64,000 bases of DNA from Odiellus spinosus (GCA_963920705.1 CAWUCO010000219.1:1-64000); one strand, 5' to 3'. Counted from the first letter of the stretch, positions 37,901 through 52,935 are shown. Numbers and translations: made by a program. Notes: generated from the sequence alone by a model not told the origin.

Positions 37901-40562
37901 TGGGAAATTTTTGGATTTATACTTGGGAAATTTTTCGATCTATACTTGGGAAATTTTTGGATCTATACTTGGGAAATTTTTGGATCTATACTTGGTAAAT
38001 TTTTGGATCTCTACTAGGGAAATTTTTAATCTCTACTTGGGAAATTTTTGAATCTCTACTTGGGAAATTTTTGAATCTCTACTTGGGAAATTTTTGAATC
38101 TCTACTTGGGAAATTTTTGAATCGCTACTTGGGAAATTTTTTAATCTCTACTTGGGAAATTTTTGATTCTCTACTTGGGAAATTTTTGAATCTCTACTTG
38201 GGAAATTTTTGAATCTCTTCTTGGGAAATTTTTGGATCTATACTTGGGAAATTTTTGGATCTATACTTGGGAAATTTTGGTTCTATACTTGGAAAATTTT
38301 TCGATCTATGCTTGGGAAATTTTTGGATCCATACTTGGGAAATTTTTGGATATATACTTGTGAAATTTTTGGATCTATACTTGGGAAATTTTTGGATCTA
38401 TACTTGGGAAATTTTTGGATCTATTCATGGGAAATTTTTGGATCTATACTTGGGAAATTTTTCGATCTATACTTGGGAAATTTTCTGATCTATACATGAG
38501 AAATTTTTGGATCTATACTTGGGAAATTTTTCGATCTATACTTGGGAAATTTTCTGATCTATACATGGGAAATTTTTGGATCTATACTTGGGAAATTTTT
38601 CGTACTATACTTGGGAAATTTTTCGTACTATACTTGGGAAATTTTTCGTACTATACTTGGGAAATTTTTCGATCTATACTTGTGAAATTTTTCGATCTAT
38701 ACTTGGGAAATTTTTCGATCTATACTTGTAAAATTTTTGGATCTATACTTGGGAAATTTTTCGTACTATACTTGGGAAATTTTTGGATCTCTACTTGGGA
38801 AATTTTTAATCTCTACTTGGGAAATTTTTCGATCTATACTTGTAAAATTTTTGGATCTATACTTGGGAAACTTTTCGATCTATACTTGGGAAATTTTTGG
38901 ATCTCTACTTGGGAAATTTTTAATCTCTACTTGGGAAATTTTTGAATCTCTACTTTTGAAATTTTTGAATCTCTACTTGGGAAATTTTTGAATCTCTACT
39001 TGGGAAATTTTTGAATCGCTACTTGGGAAATTTTTGAATCTCTACTTGGAAAATTTTTGATTCTCTACTCGGGAAATTTTTGAATCTCTACTTGGGAAAT
39101 TTTTGAATCTATACTTGGGAAATTTTTGGATATATACTTGGGAAATTTTTGGATCTATACTTGGGATATTTTTGGATCTATTCTTGGGAAATTTTTGGAT
39201 CTATACTTGGGAAATTTTTGGATCTATACTTGGGAAATTTTTGGATCTATACTTGGGAAATTTCTCGATCTTTTCTTGGGAAATTTTTGGATCTATACTT
39301 GGGAAATTTTTGGATCTATACTTGGGAAATTTTTGGATATATACTTGGGAAATTTTTCGATCTATACTTGGGAAATTTTTCGATCTATAATTGGGAAATT
39401 TTTGGATCTATACTTGGGATATTTTTCGATCTATGCTTGGGAAATTTTTGGATCTATACTTGGTAAATTTTTCGATCTATGCTTGGGAAATTTTTGGATC
39501 CATACTTGGGAAATTTTTGGATGTATACTTGTGAAATTTTTGGATCTATGCTTGGGAAATTTTTGGATCTATACTTGGGAAATTTTTGGATCTATACATG
39601 AGAAATTTTTGGATCTATACTTGGGAAATTTTTCGATCTATACTTGGGAAATTTTCTGATCTATACATGGGAAATTTTTGGATCTATACTTGGGAAATTT
39701 TTCGTACTATACTTGGGAAATTTTTCGTACTATACCTGGGAAATTTTTCGTACTATACTTGGGAAATTTTTCGATCTATACTTGTGAAATTTTTCGATCT
39801 ATACTTGGGAAATTTTTCGATCTATACTTGTAAAATTTTTGGATCTATACTTGGGAAATTTTTCGTACTATACTTGGAAAATTTTTCGATCTATACTTGG
39901 GAAATTTTTCGATCTATACTTGGGAAATTTTTCGATCTATACTTGGGAAATTTTTGTATCTATACTTGAGAAATTTTTGGATGTATACTTGGGAAATTTT
40001 TGGATCTATACTTGGGAAATTTTTGGATCTATACTTGGGAAATTTTTGGATCTATACTTGGGAAATTTTTGGATATATACTTGGGAAATTTTTCGATCTA
40101 TACTTGGGAAATTTTTGGATATATACTTGGGAAATTTTTGGATCTATACTTGGTAAATTTTTGGATCTCTACTTGGGAAATTTTTGAATCTCTACTTGGG
40201 AAATTTTTGAATCTCTACTTGGGAAATTTTTGAATCTCTACTTGGGAAATTTTTGAATCGCTACTTGGGAAATTTTTGAATCTCTACTTGGGAAATTTTT
40301 GATTCTCTACTTGGGAAATTTTTGAATCTCTACTTGGGAAATTTTTGAATCTCTTCTTGGGAAATTTTTGGATCTATACTTGGGAAATTTTTGGATCTAT
40401 ACTTGGGATATTTTCGATCTATACTTGGGAAATTTTTGGATCTATACTTGGGAAATTTTTGGATCTCTACTTGGGAAATTTTTAATCTCTACTTGGGAAA
40501 TTTTTGAATCTCTACTTGAGAAAGTTTTGAATCTCTACTTGGGAAATTTTTGAATCTCTACT

Positions 40563-43176
40563 TAGGAAATTTTTGAATCGCTACTTGGGAAATTTTTGGA
40601 TGTATACTTGTGAAATTTTTGGATCTATACTTGGAAATTTTTGGATCTATACTTGGGAAATTTTTCGTACTATACTTGGGAAATTTTTCGATCTATACTT
40701 GGGAAAATTTTGGATCTATTCATGGGAAATTTTTGGATCTATACTTGGGAAATTTTTGGATCTATTCATGGGAAATTTTTGGGTCTATACTTGGGAAATT
40801 TTTCGTACTATACTTGGAAAATTTTTCGATCTATACTTGGGAAATTTTTCGATCTATACTTGGGAAATTTTTCGATCTATACTTGGGAAATTTTTCGATC
40901 TATACTTGGGAAATTTTTGGATCTATACTTGAGAAATTTTTGGATGTATACTTGGGAAATTTTTGGATCTATACTTGGGAAATTTTTCGATCTATACTTG
41001 GGAAATTTTTCGATCTATACTTGGGAAATTTTTGAATCTATACTTGGGAAATTTTGGACCTATACTTGGTAAATTTTTATATCTCTACTTGGGAAATTTT
41101 TAATCTCTACTTGGGAAATTTTTGAATCTCTACTTGGGAAATTTTTGAATCTCTACTTGGGAAATTTTTGAATCTCTACTTGGGAAATTTTTTAATCTCT
41201 ACTTGGGAAATTTTTGATTCTCTACTTGGGAAATTTTTGAATCTCTACTTGGGAAATTTTTGAATCTATTCTTGGGAAATTTAGATCTATACTTGGGAAA
41301 TTTTTGGATCTATACTTGGGAAATTTCTCGATCTTTACTTGGGAAATTTTTGGATCTATACTTGGGAAATTTTTGGATCCATACTTGGGAAATTTTTGGA
41401 TGTATACTTGTGAAATTTTTGGATCTATACTTGGGAAATTTTTGGATCTATACTTGGGAAATTTTTGGATCTATTCATGGGAAATTTTTGGATCTATACT
41501 TGGGAAATTTTTCGATCTATACTTGGGAAATTTTCTGATCTATACATGAGAAATTTTTGGATCTATACTTGGGAAATTTTTCGATCTATACTTGGGAAAT
41601 TTTCTGATCTATACAAGGGAAATTTTTGGATCTATACTTGGGAAATTTTTCGTACTATACTTGGGAAATTTTTCGTACTATACTTGGGAAATTTTTCGTA
41701 CTATACTTGGGAAATTTTTCGATCTATACTTGTAAAATTTTTGGATCTATACTTGGGAAACTTTTCGATCTATACTTGGGAAATTTTTGGATCTATACTT
41801 GTGAAATTTTTCGATCTATACTTGGGAAATTTTTCGATCTATACTTGTAAAATTTTTGGATCTATACTTAGGAAATTTTTGAATCGCTACTTGGGAAATT
41901 TTTGGATGTATACTTGTGAAATTTTTGGATCTATACTTGGGAAATTTTTGGATCTATACTTGGGAAATTTTTCGTACTATACTTGGGAAATTTTTCGATC
42001 TATACTTGGGAAAATTTTGGATCTATTCATGGGAAATTTTTGGATCTATACTTGGGAAATTTTTGGATCTATTCATGGGAAATTTTTGGGTCTATACTTG
42101 GGAAATTTTTCGTACTATACTTGGAAAATTTTTCGATCTATACTTGGGAAATTTTTCGATCTATACTTGGGAAATTTTTCGATCTATACTTGGGAAATTT
42201 TTCGATCTATACTTGGGAAATTTTTGGATCTATACTTGAGAAATTTTTGGATGTATACTTGGGAAATTTTTGGATCTATACTTGGGAAATTTTTCGATCT
42301 ATACTTGGGAAATTTTTCGATCTATACTTGGGAAATTTTTGAATCTATACTTGGGAAATTTTGGACCTATACTTGGTAAATTTTTATATCTCTACTTGGG
42401 AAATTTTTAATCTCTACTTGGGAAATTTTTGAATCTCTACTTGGGAAATTTTTGAATCTCTACTTGGGAAATTTTTGAATCTCTACTTGGGAAATTTTTT
42501 AATCTCTACTTGGGAAATTTTTGATTCTCTACTTGGGAAATTTTTGAATCTCTACTTGGGAAATTTTTGAATCTATTCTTGGGAAATTTAGATCTATACT
42601 TGGGAAATTTTTGGATCTATACTTGGGAAATTTCTCGATCTTTACTTGGGAAATTTTTGGATCTATACTTGGGAAATTTTTGGATCCATACTTGGGAAAT
42701 TTTTGGATGTATACTTGTGAAATTTTTGGATCTATACTTGGGAAATTTTTGGATCTATACTTGGGAAATTTTTGGATCTATTCATGGGAAATTTTTGGAT
42801 CTATACTTGGGAAATTTTTCGATCTATACTTGGGAAATTTTCTGATCTATACATGAGAAATTTTTGGATCTATACTTGGGAAATTTTTCGATCTATACTT
42901 GGGAAATTTTCTGATCTATACAAGGGAAATTTTTGGATCTATACTTGGGAAATTTTTCGTACTATACTTGGGAAATTTTTCGTACTATACTTGGGAAATT
43001 TTTCGTACTATACTTGGGAAATTTTTCGATCTATACTTGTAAAATTTTTGGATCTATACTTGGGAAACTTTTCGATCTATACTTGGGAAATTTTTGGATC
43101 TATACTTGTGAAATTTTTCGATCTATACTTGGGAAATTTTTCGATCTATACTTGTAAAATTTTTGGATCTATACTT
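40563..43176. repeat. 1307-bp tandem duplication
   Basis: Copy 1 is about 40563-41869 and copy 2 about 41870-43176. They agree in variant order throughout; the only length change I see is a one-base-shorter unit in copy 1 at 40628 (tacttggaaattttt). A rare 21-bp unit, ttcttgggaaatttagatcta, marks both copies at 41269 and 42576. The join is a chimeric unit whose switch lies within tactt at 41865-41869. Confidence 0.92.
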
Positions 43177-46100
43177 GGGAAACTTTTCGATCTATACTTG
43201 GGAAATTTTTGGATCTCTACTTGGGAAATTTTTAATCTCTACTTGGGAAATTTTTGAATCTCTACTTTTGAAATTTTTGAATCTCTACTTGGGAAATTTT
43301 TGAATCTCTACTTGGGAAATTTTTGAATCGCTACTTGGGAAATTTTTGAATCTCTACTTGGGAAATTTTTGATTCTCTACTCGGGAAATTTTTGAATCTC
43401 TACTTGGGAAATTTTTGAATCTATACTTGGGAAATTTTTGGATATATACTTGGGAAATTTTTGGATCTATACTTGGGAAATTTTTGGATCTATTCTTGGG
43501 AAATTTTTGGATCTATACTTTAGAAATTTTTGGATCTATGCTTGGGAAATTTTTGGATCCATACTTGGGAAATTTTTGGATGTATACTTGTGAAATTTTG
43601 GATCTATGCTTGGGAAATTTTTGGATCTATACTTGGGAAATTTTTGGATCTATTCATGGGAAAGTTTTGGATCTATACTTGGAAAATTTTCGATCTATAC
43701 TTGGGAAATTTTTCGATCTATACTTGGGAAATTTTTGGATCTATACTTGGGAAATTTTTGGATGTATACTTGGGAAATTTTTGGATCTATACTTGGTAAA
43801 TTTTTGGATCTCTGCTTGGGAAATTTTTGAATCTCTACTCTGGAAATTTTTGAATCTCTACTTGGGAAATTTTTGAATCTCTACTTGGGAAATTTTTGAA
43901 TCGCTACTTGGGAAATTTTTGAATCTCTACTTGGGAAATTTTTGAATCGCTACTTGGGAAATTTTTGAATCTCTACTTGGGAAATTTTTGATTCTCTACT
44001 TGGGAAATTTTTGAATCTCTACTTGGGAAATTTTTGAATCTCTACTTGGGAAATTTTTGAATCTCTACTTGGGAAATTTTTGAATCGCTACTTGGGAAAT
44101 TTTTGAATCTCTACTTGGGAAATTTTTGATTCTCTACTTGGGAAATTTTTGAATCTCTACTTGGGAAATTTTTGAATCTCTTCTTGGGAAATTTTTGGAT
44201 CTATACTTGGGAAATTTTTGGATCTATACTTGGGATATTTTTCGATGTATACTTGGGAAATTTTTGGATCTATACTTGGGAAATTTTTGGATCTATACTT
44301 TGGAAATTTTTGGATCTCTACTTGGGAAATTTTTAATCTCTACTTGGGAAATTTTTGAATCTCTACTTGAGAAAGTTTTGAATCTCTACTTGGGAAATTT
44401 TTGAATCTCTACTTAGGAAATTTTTGAATCGCTACTTGGGAAATTTTTGGATGTATACTTGTGAAATTTTTGGATCTATACTTGGGAAATTTTTGGATCT
44501 ATACTTGGGAAATTTTTGGATCTATTCATTGGAAATTTTTGGATCTATACTTGGGAAATTTTTCGTACTATACTTGGGAAATTTTTCGATCTATACTTGG
44601 GAAATTTTTGGATCTATACTTGTGAAAATTTTGGATCTATTCATGGGAAATTTTTGGATCTATACTTGGGAAATTTTTGGATCTATTCATGGGAAATTTT
44701 TGGATCTATACTTGGGAAATTTTTCGTACTATACTTGGAAAATTTTTCGATCTATACTTGGGAAATTTTTGGATCAATACTTGGGAAATTTTTGGATGTA
44801 TACTTGGGAAATTTTTGTATCTATACTTGGGAAATTTTTCGATCTATACTTGGGAAATTTTTGGATCTATACTTGTGAAAATTTTGGATCTATTCATGGG
44901 AAATTTTTGGATCTATTCATGGGAAAGTTTTGGATCTATACTTGGGAAATTTTTCGTACTATACTTGGAAAATTTTTCGATCTAAACTTGTGAAATTTTT
45001 CGATCTATACTTGGGAAATTTTTGGATCTATACTTGGGAAATTTTTGGATGTATACTTGGGAAATTTTTGGATCTATACTTGGTAAATTTTTGGATCTCT
45101 ACTTGGGAAATTTTTAATCTCTACTTGGGAAATTTTTGAATCTCTACTTTTGAAATTTTTGAATCTCTACTTGGGAAATTTTTGAATCTCTACTTGGGAA
45201 ATTTTTGATTCTCTACTCGGGAAATTTTTGAATCTCTACTTGGGAAATTTTTGATTCTCTACTCGGGAAATTTTTGAATCTCTACTTGGGAAATTTTTGA
45301 ATCTATACTTGGGAAATTTTTGGATATATACTTGGGAAATTTTTGGATCTATACTTGGGAAATTTTTGGATCTATTCTTGGGAAATTTTTGGATCCATAC
45401 TTGGGAAATTTTTCGATCTATACTTGGGAAATTTTTGGATCCATACTTGGGAAATTTTTCGATCTATACTTGGGAAATTTTTGGATCTATACTTGGGAAA
45501 TTTTTGGATGTATACTTGGGAAATTTTTGGATCTATACTTGGTAAATTTTTGGATCTCTGCTTGGGAAATTTTTGAATCTCTACTCTGGAAATTTTTGAA
45601 TCTCTACTTGGGAAATTTTTGAATAGCTACTTGGGAAATTTTTGTATCTATACTTGGGAAATTTTTGAATCGCTACTTGGGAAATTTTTGTATCTATACT
45701 TGGGAAATTTTTCGATCTATACTTGGGAAATTTTTGGATCTATACTTGTGAAAATTTTGGATCTATTCATGGGAAATTTTTGGATCTATTCATGGGAAAG
45801 TTTTGGATCTATACTTGGGAAATTTTTCGTACTATACTTGGAAAATTTTTCGATCTAAACTTGGGAAATTTTTGGATCTATACTTGGGAAATTTTTGGAT
45901 GTATACTTGGGAAATTTTTGGATCTATACTTGGTAAATTTTTGGATCTCTACTTGGGAAATTTTTGAATCTCTACTTGGGAAATTTTTGAATCTCTACTT
46001 GGGAAATTTTTGAATCTCTACTTGGGAAATTTTTGAATCGCTACTTGGGAAATTTTTGAATCTCTACTTGGGAAATTTTTGATTCTCTACTTGGGAAATT

Positions 46101-49100
46101 TTTGAATCTCTACTTGGGAAATTTTTGAATCTCTTCTTGGGAAATTTTTGGATCTATACTTGGGATATTTTTCGATCTATACTTGGGAAATTTTTGGATC
46201 TATACTTGGGAAATTTTTGGATCTATACTTGGGAAATTTTTAATCTCTACTTGGGAAATTTTTGAATCTCTACTTGAGAAAGTTTTGAATCTCTACTTAG
46301 GAAATTTTTGAATCGCTACTTGGGAAATTTTTGGATGTATACTTGTGAAATTTTTGGATCTATACTTGGGAAATTTTTGGATCTATACTTGGGAAATTTT
46401 TGGATCTATTCATTGGAAATTTTTGGATCTATACTTGGGAAATTTTTCGTACTATACTTGGGAAATTTTTCGATCTATACTTGGGAAATTTTTGGATCTA
46501 TACTTGTGAAAATTTTGGATCTATTCATGGGAAATTTTTGGATCTATACTTGGGAAATTTTTGGATCTATTCATGGGAAATTTTTGGATCTATACTTGGG
46601 AAATTTTTCGTACTATACTTGGAAAATTTTTCGATCTATACTTGGGAAATTTTTGGATGTATACTTGGGAAATTTTTCGATCTATACTTGGGAAATTTTT
46701 GAATCTATACTTGGGAAAATTTTGGACCTATACTTGGGAAATTTTTGGATCTATACTTGGGAAATTTTTGGATCTATACTTGTGAAATTTTTGGATCTAT
46801 ACTTGGGAAATTTTTGGATATATACTTGGGAAATTTTTGGATCTATACTTGGGAAATTTTTCGATCTATACTTGGGAAAGTTTTGGATCTATACTTGGGA
46901 AATTTTTCGTAATATACTTGGAAAATTTTTCGATCTATACTTGGGAAATTTTTCGATCTATACTTGGGAAATTTTTGGATCTATACTTTTGAAATTTTTG
47001 GATGTATACTTGGGAAATTTTTGGATCTATACTTGGGAAATTTTTGGATCTATACTTGGGAAATTTTTGAATCTCTTCTTGGGAAATTTTTGGATCTATA
47101 CTTGGGAAATTTTTGGATATATACTTGGGATATTTTTCGATCTATACTTGGGAAATTTTTGGATCTATACTTGGGAAATTTTTGGATCTATACTTGGGAA
47201 ATTTTTGGATCTCTACTTGGGAAATTTTTAATCTCTACTTGGGAAATTTTTGAATCTCTACTTGAGAAAGTTTTGAATCTCTACTTGGGAAATTTTTGAA
47301 TCTCTACTTAGGAAATTTTTGAATCGCTACTTGGGAAATTTTTGGATGTATACTTGTGAAATTTTTGGATCTATACTTGGGAAATTTTTGGATCTATACT
47401 TGGGAAATTTTTGGATCTATTCATTGGAAATTTTTGGATCTATACTTGGGAAATTTTTCGTACTATACTTGGAAAATTTTTCGATCTATACTTGGGAAAT
47501 TTTTGGATCTATACTTGGGAAATTTTTGGATCTATTCATAGGAAATTTTTGGATCTATACTTGGGAAATTTTTCGTACTATACTTGGAAAATTTTTCGAT
47601 CTATACTTGGGAAATTTTTCGATCTATACTTGGGAAATTTTTCGATCTATTCTTGGGAAATTTTTCGATCTATACTTGGGAAATTTTTGGATCTATACTT
47701 GGGAAATTTTTGGATGTATACTTGGGAAATTTTTGGATCTATACTTGGGAAATTTTTCGATCTATACTTGGGAAATTTTTCGATCTATACTTGGGAAATT
47801 TTTGAATCTATACTTGGGAAATTTTTGGACCTATACTTGGGAAATTTTTGGATCTATACTTGGGAAATTTTTCGTACTATACTTGGAAAATTTTTCGATC
47901 TATACTTGGATAATTTTTCGATCTATACTTGGGAAATTTTTCGATCTATTCTTGGGAAATTTTTCGATCTATACTTGGGAAATTTTTAATCTCTACTTGG
48001 GAAATTTTTGAATCTCTACTTGAGAAAGTTTTGAATCTCTACTTGGGAAATTTTTGAATCTCTACTTAGGAAATTTTTGAATCGCTACTTGGGAAATTTT
48101 TGGATGTATACTTGTGAAATTTTTGGATCTATACTTGGGAAATTTTTGGATCTATACTTGGGAAATTTTTGGATCTATTCATTGGAAATTTTTGGATCTA
48201 TACTAGGGAAATTTTTCGTACTATACTTGGAAAATTTTTTGATCTATACTTGGGAAATTTTTGGATCTATACTTGGGAAATTTTTGGATCTATTCTTGGG
48301 AAATTTTTCGATCTATTCTTGGGAAATTTTTCGATCTATACTTGGGAAATTTTTGGATCTATACTTGGGAAATTTTTGGATATATACTTGGGAAATTTTT
48401 GGATCTATACTTGGGAAATTTTTCGATCTATACTTGGGAAATTTTTCGATCTATACTTGGGAAATTTTTGAATCTATACTTGGGAAATTTTTGGACCTAT
48501 ACTTGGGAAATTTTTGGATCTATACTTGGGAAATTTTTGGATCTATACTTGGGAAATTTTTGGATCTAAACTTGGGAAATTTTTGGATATATACTTGGGA
48601 AATTTTTGGATCTATACTTGGTTAATTTTTGGATCTCTACTTGGGAAATTTTTAATCTCTACTTGGGAAATTTTTGAATCTCTACTTGGGAAATTTTTGA
48701 ATCTCTACTTGGGAAATTTTTGAATCTCTACTTGGGAAATTTTTGAATCGCTACTTGGGAAATTTTTGGATCTCTACTTGGGAAATTTTTAATCTCTACT
48801 TGGGAAATTTTTGAATCTCTACTTGAGAAAGTTTTGAATCTCTACTTGGGAAATTTTTGAATCTCTACTTAGGAAATTATTGAATCGCTACTTGGGAAAT
48901 TTTTGGATGTATACTTGTGAAATTTTTGGATCTATACTTGGGAAATTTTTGGATCTATACTTGGGAAATTTTTGGATCTATTCATTGGAAATTTTTGGAT
49001 CTATACTTGGGAAATTTTTGGATCTATACTTGGTAAATTTTTGGATCTCTACTTGGGAAATTTTTAATCTCTACTTGGGAAATTTTTGAATCTCTACTTG

Positions 49101-50049
49101 GGAAATTTTTGAATCTCTACTTGGGAAATTTTTGAATCTCTACTTGGGAAATTTTTGAATCGCTACTTGGGAAATTTTTGAATCTCTACTTGGGAAATTT
49201 TTGATTCTCTACTTGGGAAATTTTTGAATCTCTACTTGGGAAATTTTTGAATCTCTTCTTGGGAAATTTTTCGATCTATACTTGGATAATTTTTGAATCT
49301 CTACTTGGGAAATTTTTGAATCTCTTCTTGGGAAATTTTTCGATCTATACTTGGATAATTTTTCGATCTATACTTGGGAAATTTTTCGATCTATTCTTGG
49401 GAAATTTTTCGATCTATACTTGGGAAATTTTTGGATCTATACTTGGGAAATTTTTGGATGTATACTTGGGAAATTTTTGGATCTATACTTGGGAAATTTT
49501 TGGATATATACTTGGGAAATTTTTCGATCTATACTTGGGAAATTTTTGGATCTATACTTGGGAAATTTTTGGATCTATACTTGGTAAATTTTTGAATCTC
49601 TACTTGGGAAATTTTTAATCTCTACTTGGGAAATTTTTGAATCTCTACTTGGGAAATTTTTGAATCTCTACTTGGGAAATTTTTGAATCTCTACTTGGGA
49701 AATTTTTGAATCGCTACTTGGGAAATTTTTGAATCTCTACTTGGGAAATTTTTGATTCTCTACTTGGGAAATTTTTGAATCTCTACTTGGGAAATTTTTG
49801 AATCTCTTCTTGGGAAATTTTTGGATCTATACTTGGGAAATTTTTGGATCTATACTTGGGATATTTTTCGATCTATACTTGGGAAATTTTTGGATCTATA
49901 CTTGGGAAATTTTTGGATCTATACTTAGGAAATTTTTGGATCTCTACTTGGGAAATTTTTAATCTCTACTTGGGAAATTTTTGAATCTCTACTTGAGAAA
50001 GTTTTGAATCTCTACTTGGGAAATTTTTGAATCTCTACTTAGGAAATTT

Positions 50050-52935
50050 TTGAATCGCTACTTGGGAAATTTTTGGATGTATACTTGTGAAATTTTTGGA
50101 TCTATACTTGGGAAATTTTTGGATCTATACTTGGGAAATTTTTGGATCTATTCATTGGAAATTTTTGGATCTATACTTGGGAAATTTTTCGTACTATACT
50201 TGGAAAATTTTTCGATCTATACTTGGAAAATTTTTCGATCTATACTTGGGAAATTTTTGGATCTATTCTTGGGAAATTTTTCGATCTATTCTTGGGAAAT
50301 TTTTCGATCTATACTTGGGAAATTTTTGGATCTATACTTGGGAAATTTTTGGATGTATACTTGGGAAATTTTTGGATCTATACTTGGGAAATTTTTCGAT
50401 CTATACTTGGGAAATTTTTCGATCTATACTTGGGAAATTTTTGAATCTATACTTGGGAAATTTTTGGACCTATACTTGGGAAATTTTTGGATCTATACTT
50501 GGGAAATTTTTGGATCTATACTTGGGAAATTTTTGGATCTAAACTTGGGAAATTTTTGGATATATACTTGGGAAATTTTTGGATCTATACTTGGTTAATT
50601 TTTGGATCTCTACTTGGGAAATTTTTAATCTCTACTTGGGAAATTTTTGAATCTCTACTTGGGAAATTTTTGAATCTCTACTTGGGAAATTTTTGAATCT
50701 CTACTTGGGAAATTTTTGAATCGCTACTTGGGAAATTTTTGGATCTCTACTTGGGAAATTTTTAATCTCTACTTGGGAAATTTTTGAATCTCTACTTGAG
50801 AAAGTTTTGAATCTCTACTTGGGAAATTTTTGAATCTCTACTTAGGAAATTTTTGAATCGCTACTTGGGAAATTTTTGGATGTATACTTGTGAAATTTTT
50901 GGATCTATACTTGGGAAATTTTTGGATCTATACTTGGGAAATTTTTGGATCTATTCATTGGAAATTTTTGGATCTATACTTGGGAAATTTTTCGTACTAT
51001 ACTTGGGAAATTTTTCGATCTATACTTGGGAAATTTTTGGATCTATACTTGTGAAAATTTTGGATCTATTCATGGGAAATTTTTGGATCTATACTTGGGA
51101 AATTTTTGGATCTATTCATGGGAAATTTTTGGATCTATACTTGGGAAATTTTTGGATGTATACTTGGGAAATTTTTGGATCTATACTTGGGAAATTTTTC
51201 GATCTATACTTGGGAAATTTTTCGATCTATACTTGGGAAATTTTTGAATCTATACTTGGGAAAATTTTGGACCTATACTTGGGAAATTTTTGGATCTATA
51301 CTTGGGAAATTTTTGGATCTATACTTGTGAAATTTTTGGATCTATACTTGGGAAATTTTTGGATATATACTTGGGAAATTTTTGGATCTATACTTGGGAA
51401 ATTTTTCGATCTATACTTGGGATATTTTTCGATCTATACTTGGGAAATTTTTGAATCTATACTTGGGAAATTTTTGGACCTATACTTGGGAAATTTTTGG
51501 ATCTATACTTGGGAAATTTTTGGATATATACTTGGGAAATTTTTCGATCTATACTTGGGAAATTTTTGGATCTATACTTGGGAAATTTTTCGATCTATGC
51601 TTGGGAAATTTTTGGATCCATACTTGGGAAATTTTTGGATGTATACTTGTGAAATTTTTGGATCTATACTTGGGAAATTTTTGGATCTATACTTGGGAAA
51701 TTTTTGGATCTATTCATGGGAAAGTTTTGGATCTATACTTGGGAAATTTTTCGTACTATACTTGGAAAATTTTTCGATCTATACTTGGGAAATTTTTCGA
51801 TCTATACTTGGGAAATTTTTAATCTCTACTTGGGAAATTTTTGAATCTCTACTTGAGAAAGTTTTGAATCTCTACTTGGGAAATTTTTGAATCTCTACTT
51901 AGGAAATTTTTGAATCGCTACTTGGGAAATTTTTGGATGTATACTTGTGAAATTTTTGGATCTATACTTGGGAAATTTTTGGATCTATACTTGGGAAATT
52001 TTTGGATCTATTCATTGGAAATTTTTGGATCTATACTTGGGAAATTTTTCGTACTATACTTGGAAAATTTTTCGATCTATACTTGGGAAATTTTTGGATC
52101 TATACTTTTGAAATTTTTTGATCTATACTTGGGAAATTTTTGGATCTCTACTTGGGAAATTTTTAATCTCTACTTGGGAAATTTTTGAATCTCTACTTGA
52201 GAAAGTTTTGAATCTCTACTTGGGAAATTTTTGAATCTCTACTTAGGAAATTTTTGAATCGCTACTTGGGAAATTTTTGGATGTATACTTGTGAAATTTT
52301 TGGATCTATACTTGGGAAATTTTTGAATCTATACTTGGGAAATTTTTGGATCTATTCATTGGAAATTTTTGGATCTATACTTGGGAAATTTTTCGTACTA
52401 TACTTGGAAAATTTTTCGATCTATACTTGGGAAATTTTTGGATCTATACTTGGGAAATTTTTGGATCTATTCATAGGAAATTTTTGGATCTATACTTGGG
52501 AAATTTTTCGTACTATACTTGGAAAATTTTTCGATCTATACTTGGGAAATTTTTCGATCTATACTTGGGAAATTTTTCGATCTATTCTTGGGAAATTTTT
52601 CGATCTATACTTGGGAAATTTTTGGATCTATACTTGGGAAATTTTTGGATGTATACTTGGGAAATTTTTGGATCTATACTTGGGAAATTTTTCGATCTAT
52701 ACTTGGGAAATTTTTCGATCTATACTTGGGAAATTTTTGAATCTATACTTGGGAAATTTTTGGACCTATACTTGGGAAATTTTTCGATCTATACTTGGGA
52801 CATTTTTGAATCTATACTTGGGAAATTTTTGGATCCATACTTGGGAAATTTTTGGATCTATACTTGGGAAATTTTTGGATCTATACTTGGGAAATTTTTG
52901 GATATATACTTGGGAAATTTTTGGATCTATTCTTG
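50050..52935. repeat. ~2.9-kb segmental duplication at ~3.5-kb offset, copy a
   Basis: This matches 53586-56333. Offsets run 3536 (50050 to 53586, 50853 to 54389), 3421 (51910 to 55331) and 3398 (52254 to 55652), so the right copy has lost six 23-bp units in two steps. The first 650 bp also matches 48077-48725 at an offset of 1973. Confidence 0.86.

Larger units (their letters stand above)
27420..44400. repeat. Satellite 2 zone with mixed 0.6-2.1-kb higher-order repeats
   Basis: This zone combines block types found further left with blocks that become dominant further right. Typical local variants are tacttgtaaaattttggttc (about 29.5-36.6 kb), gaatttctacttggg, tactagggaaatttttgattc (29.4, 33.7 and 34.3 kb) and attattaatctc. 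It holds tandem pairs with periods of 665 bp (31576, 32241), 620 bp (33757, 34377) and 1307 bp (40563, 41870). Longer copies have offsets of 4843 bp (30131 to 34974) and 2110 bp (34974 to 37084). Limits are approximate because variants grade into the neighbours. Confidence 0.7.

Noticed and set aside
50853-51890. A 345-codon forward open frame, the longest in the window, and about 200 similar ones
   Set aside because: All are the same rotating 23-residue peptide in whichever frame avoids a stop. They overlap each other in all three frames, lack a conserved ATG and have no flanking gene structure. They follow from a stop-free 23-bp unit.
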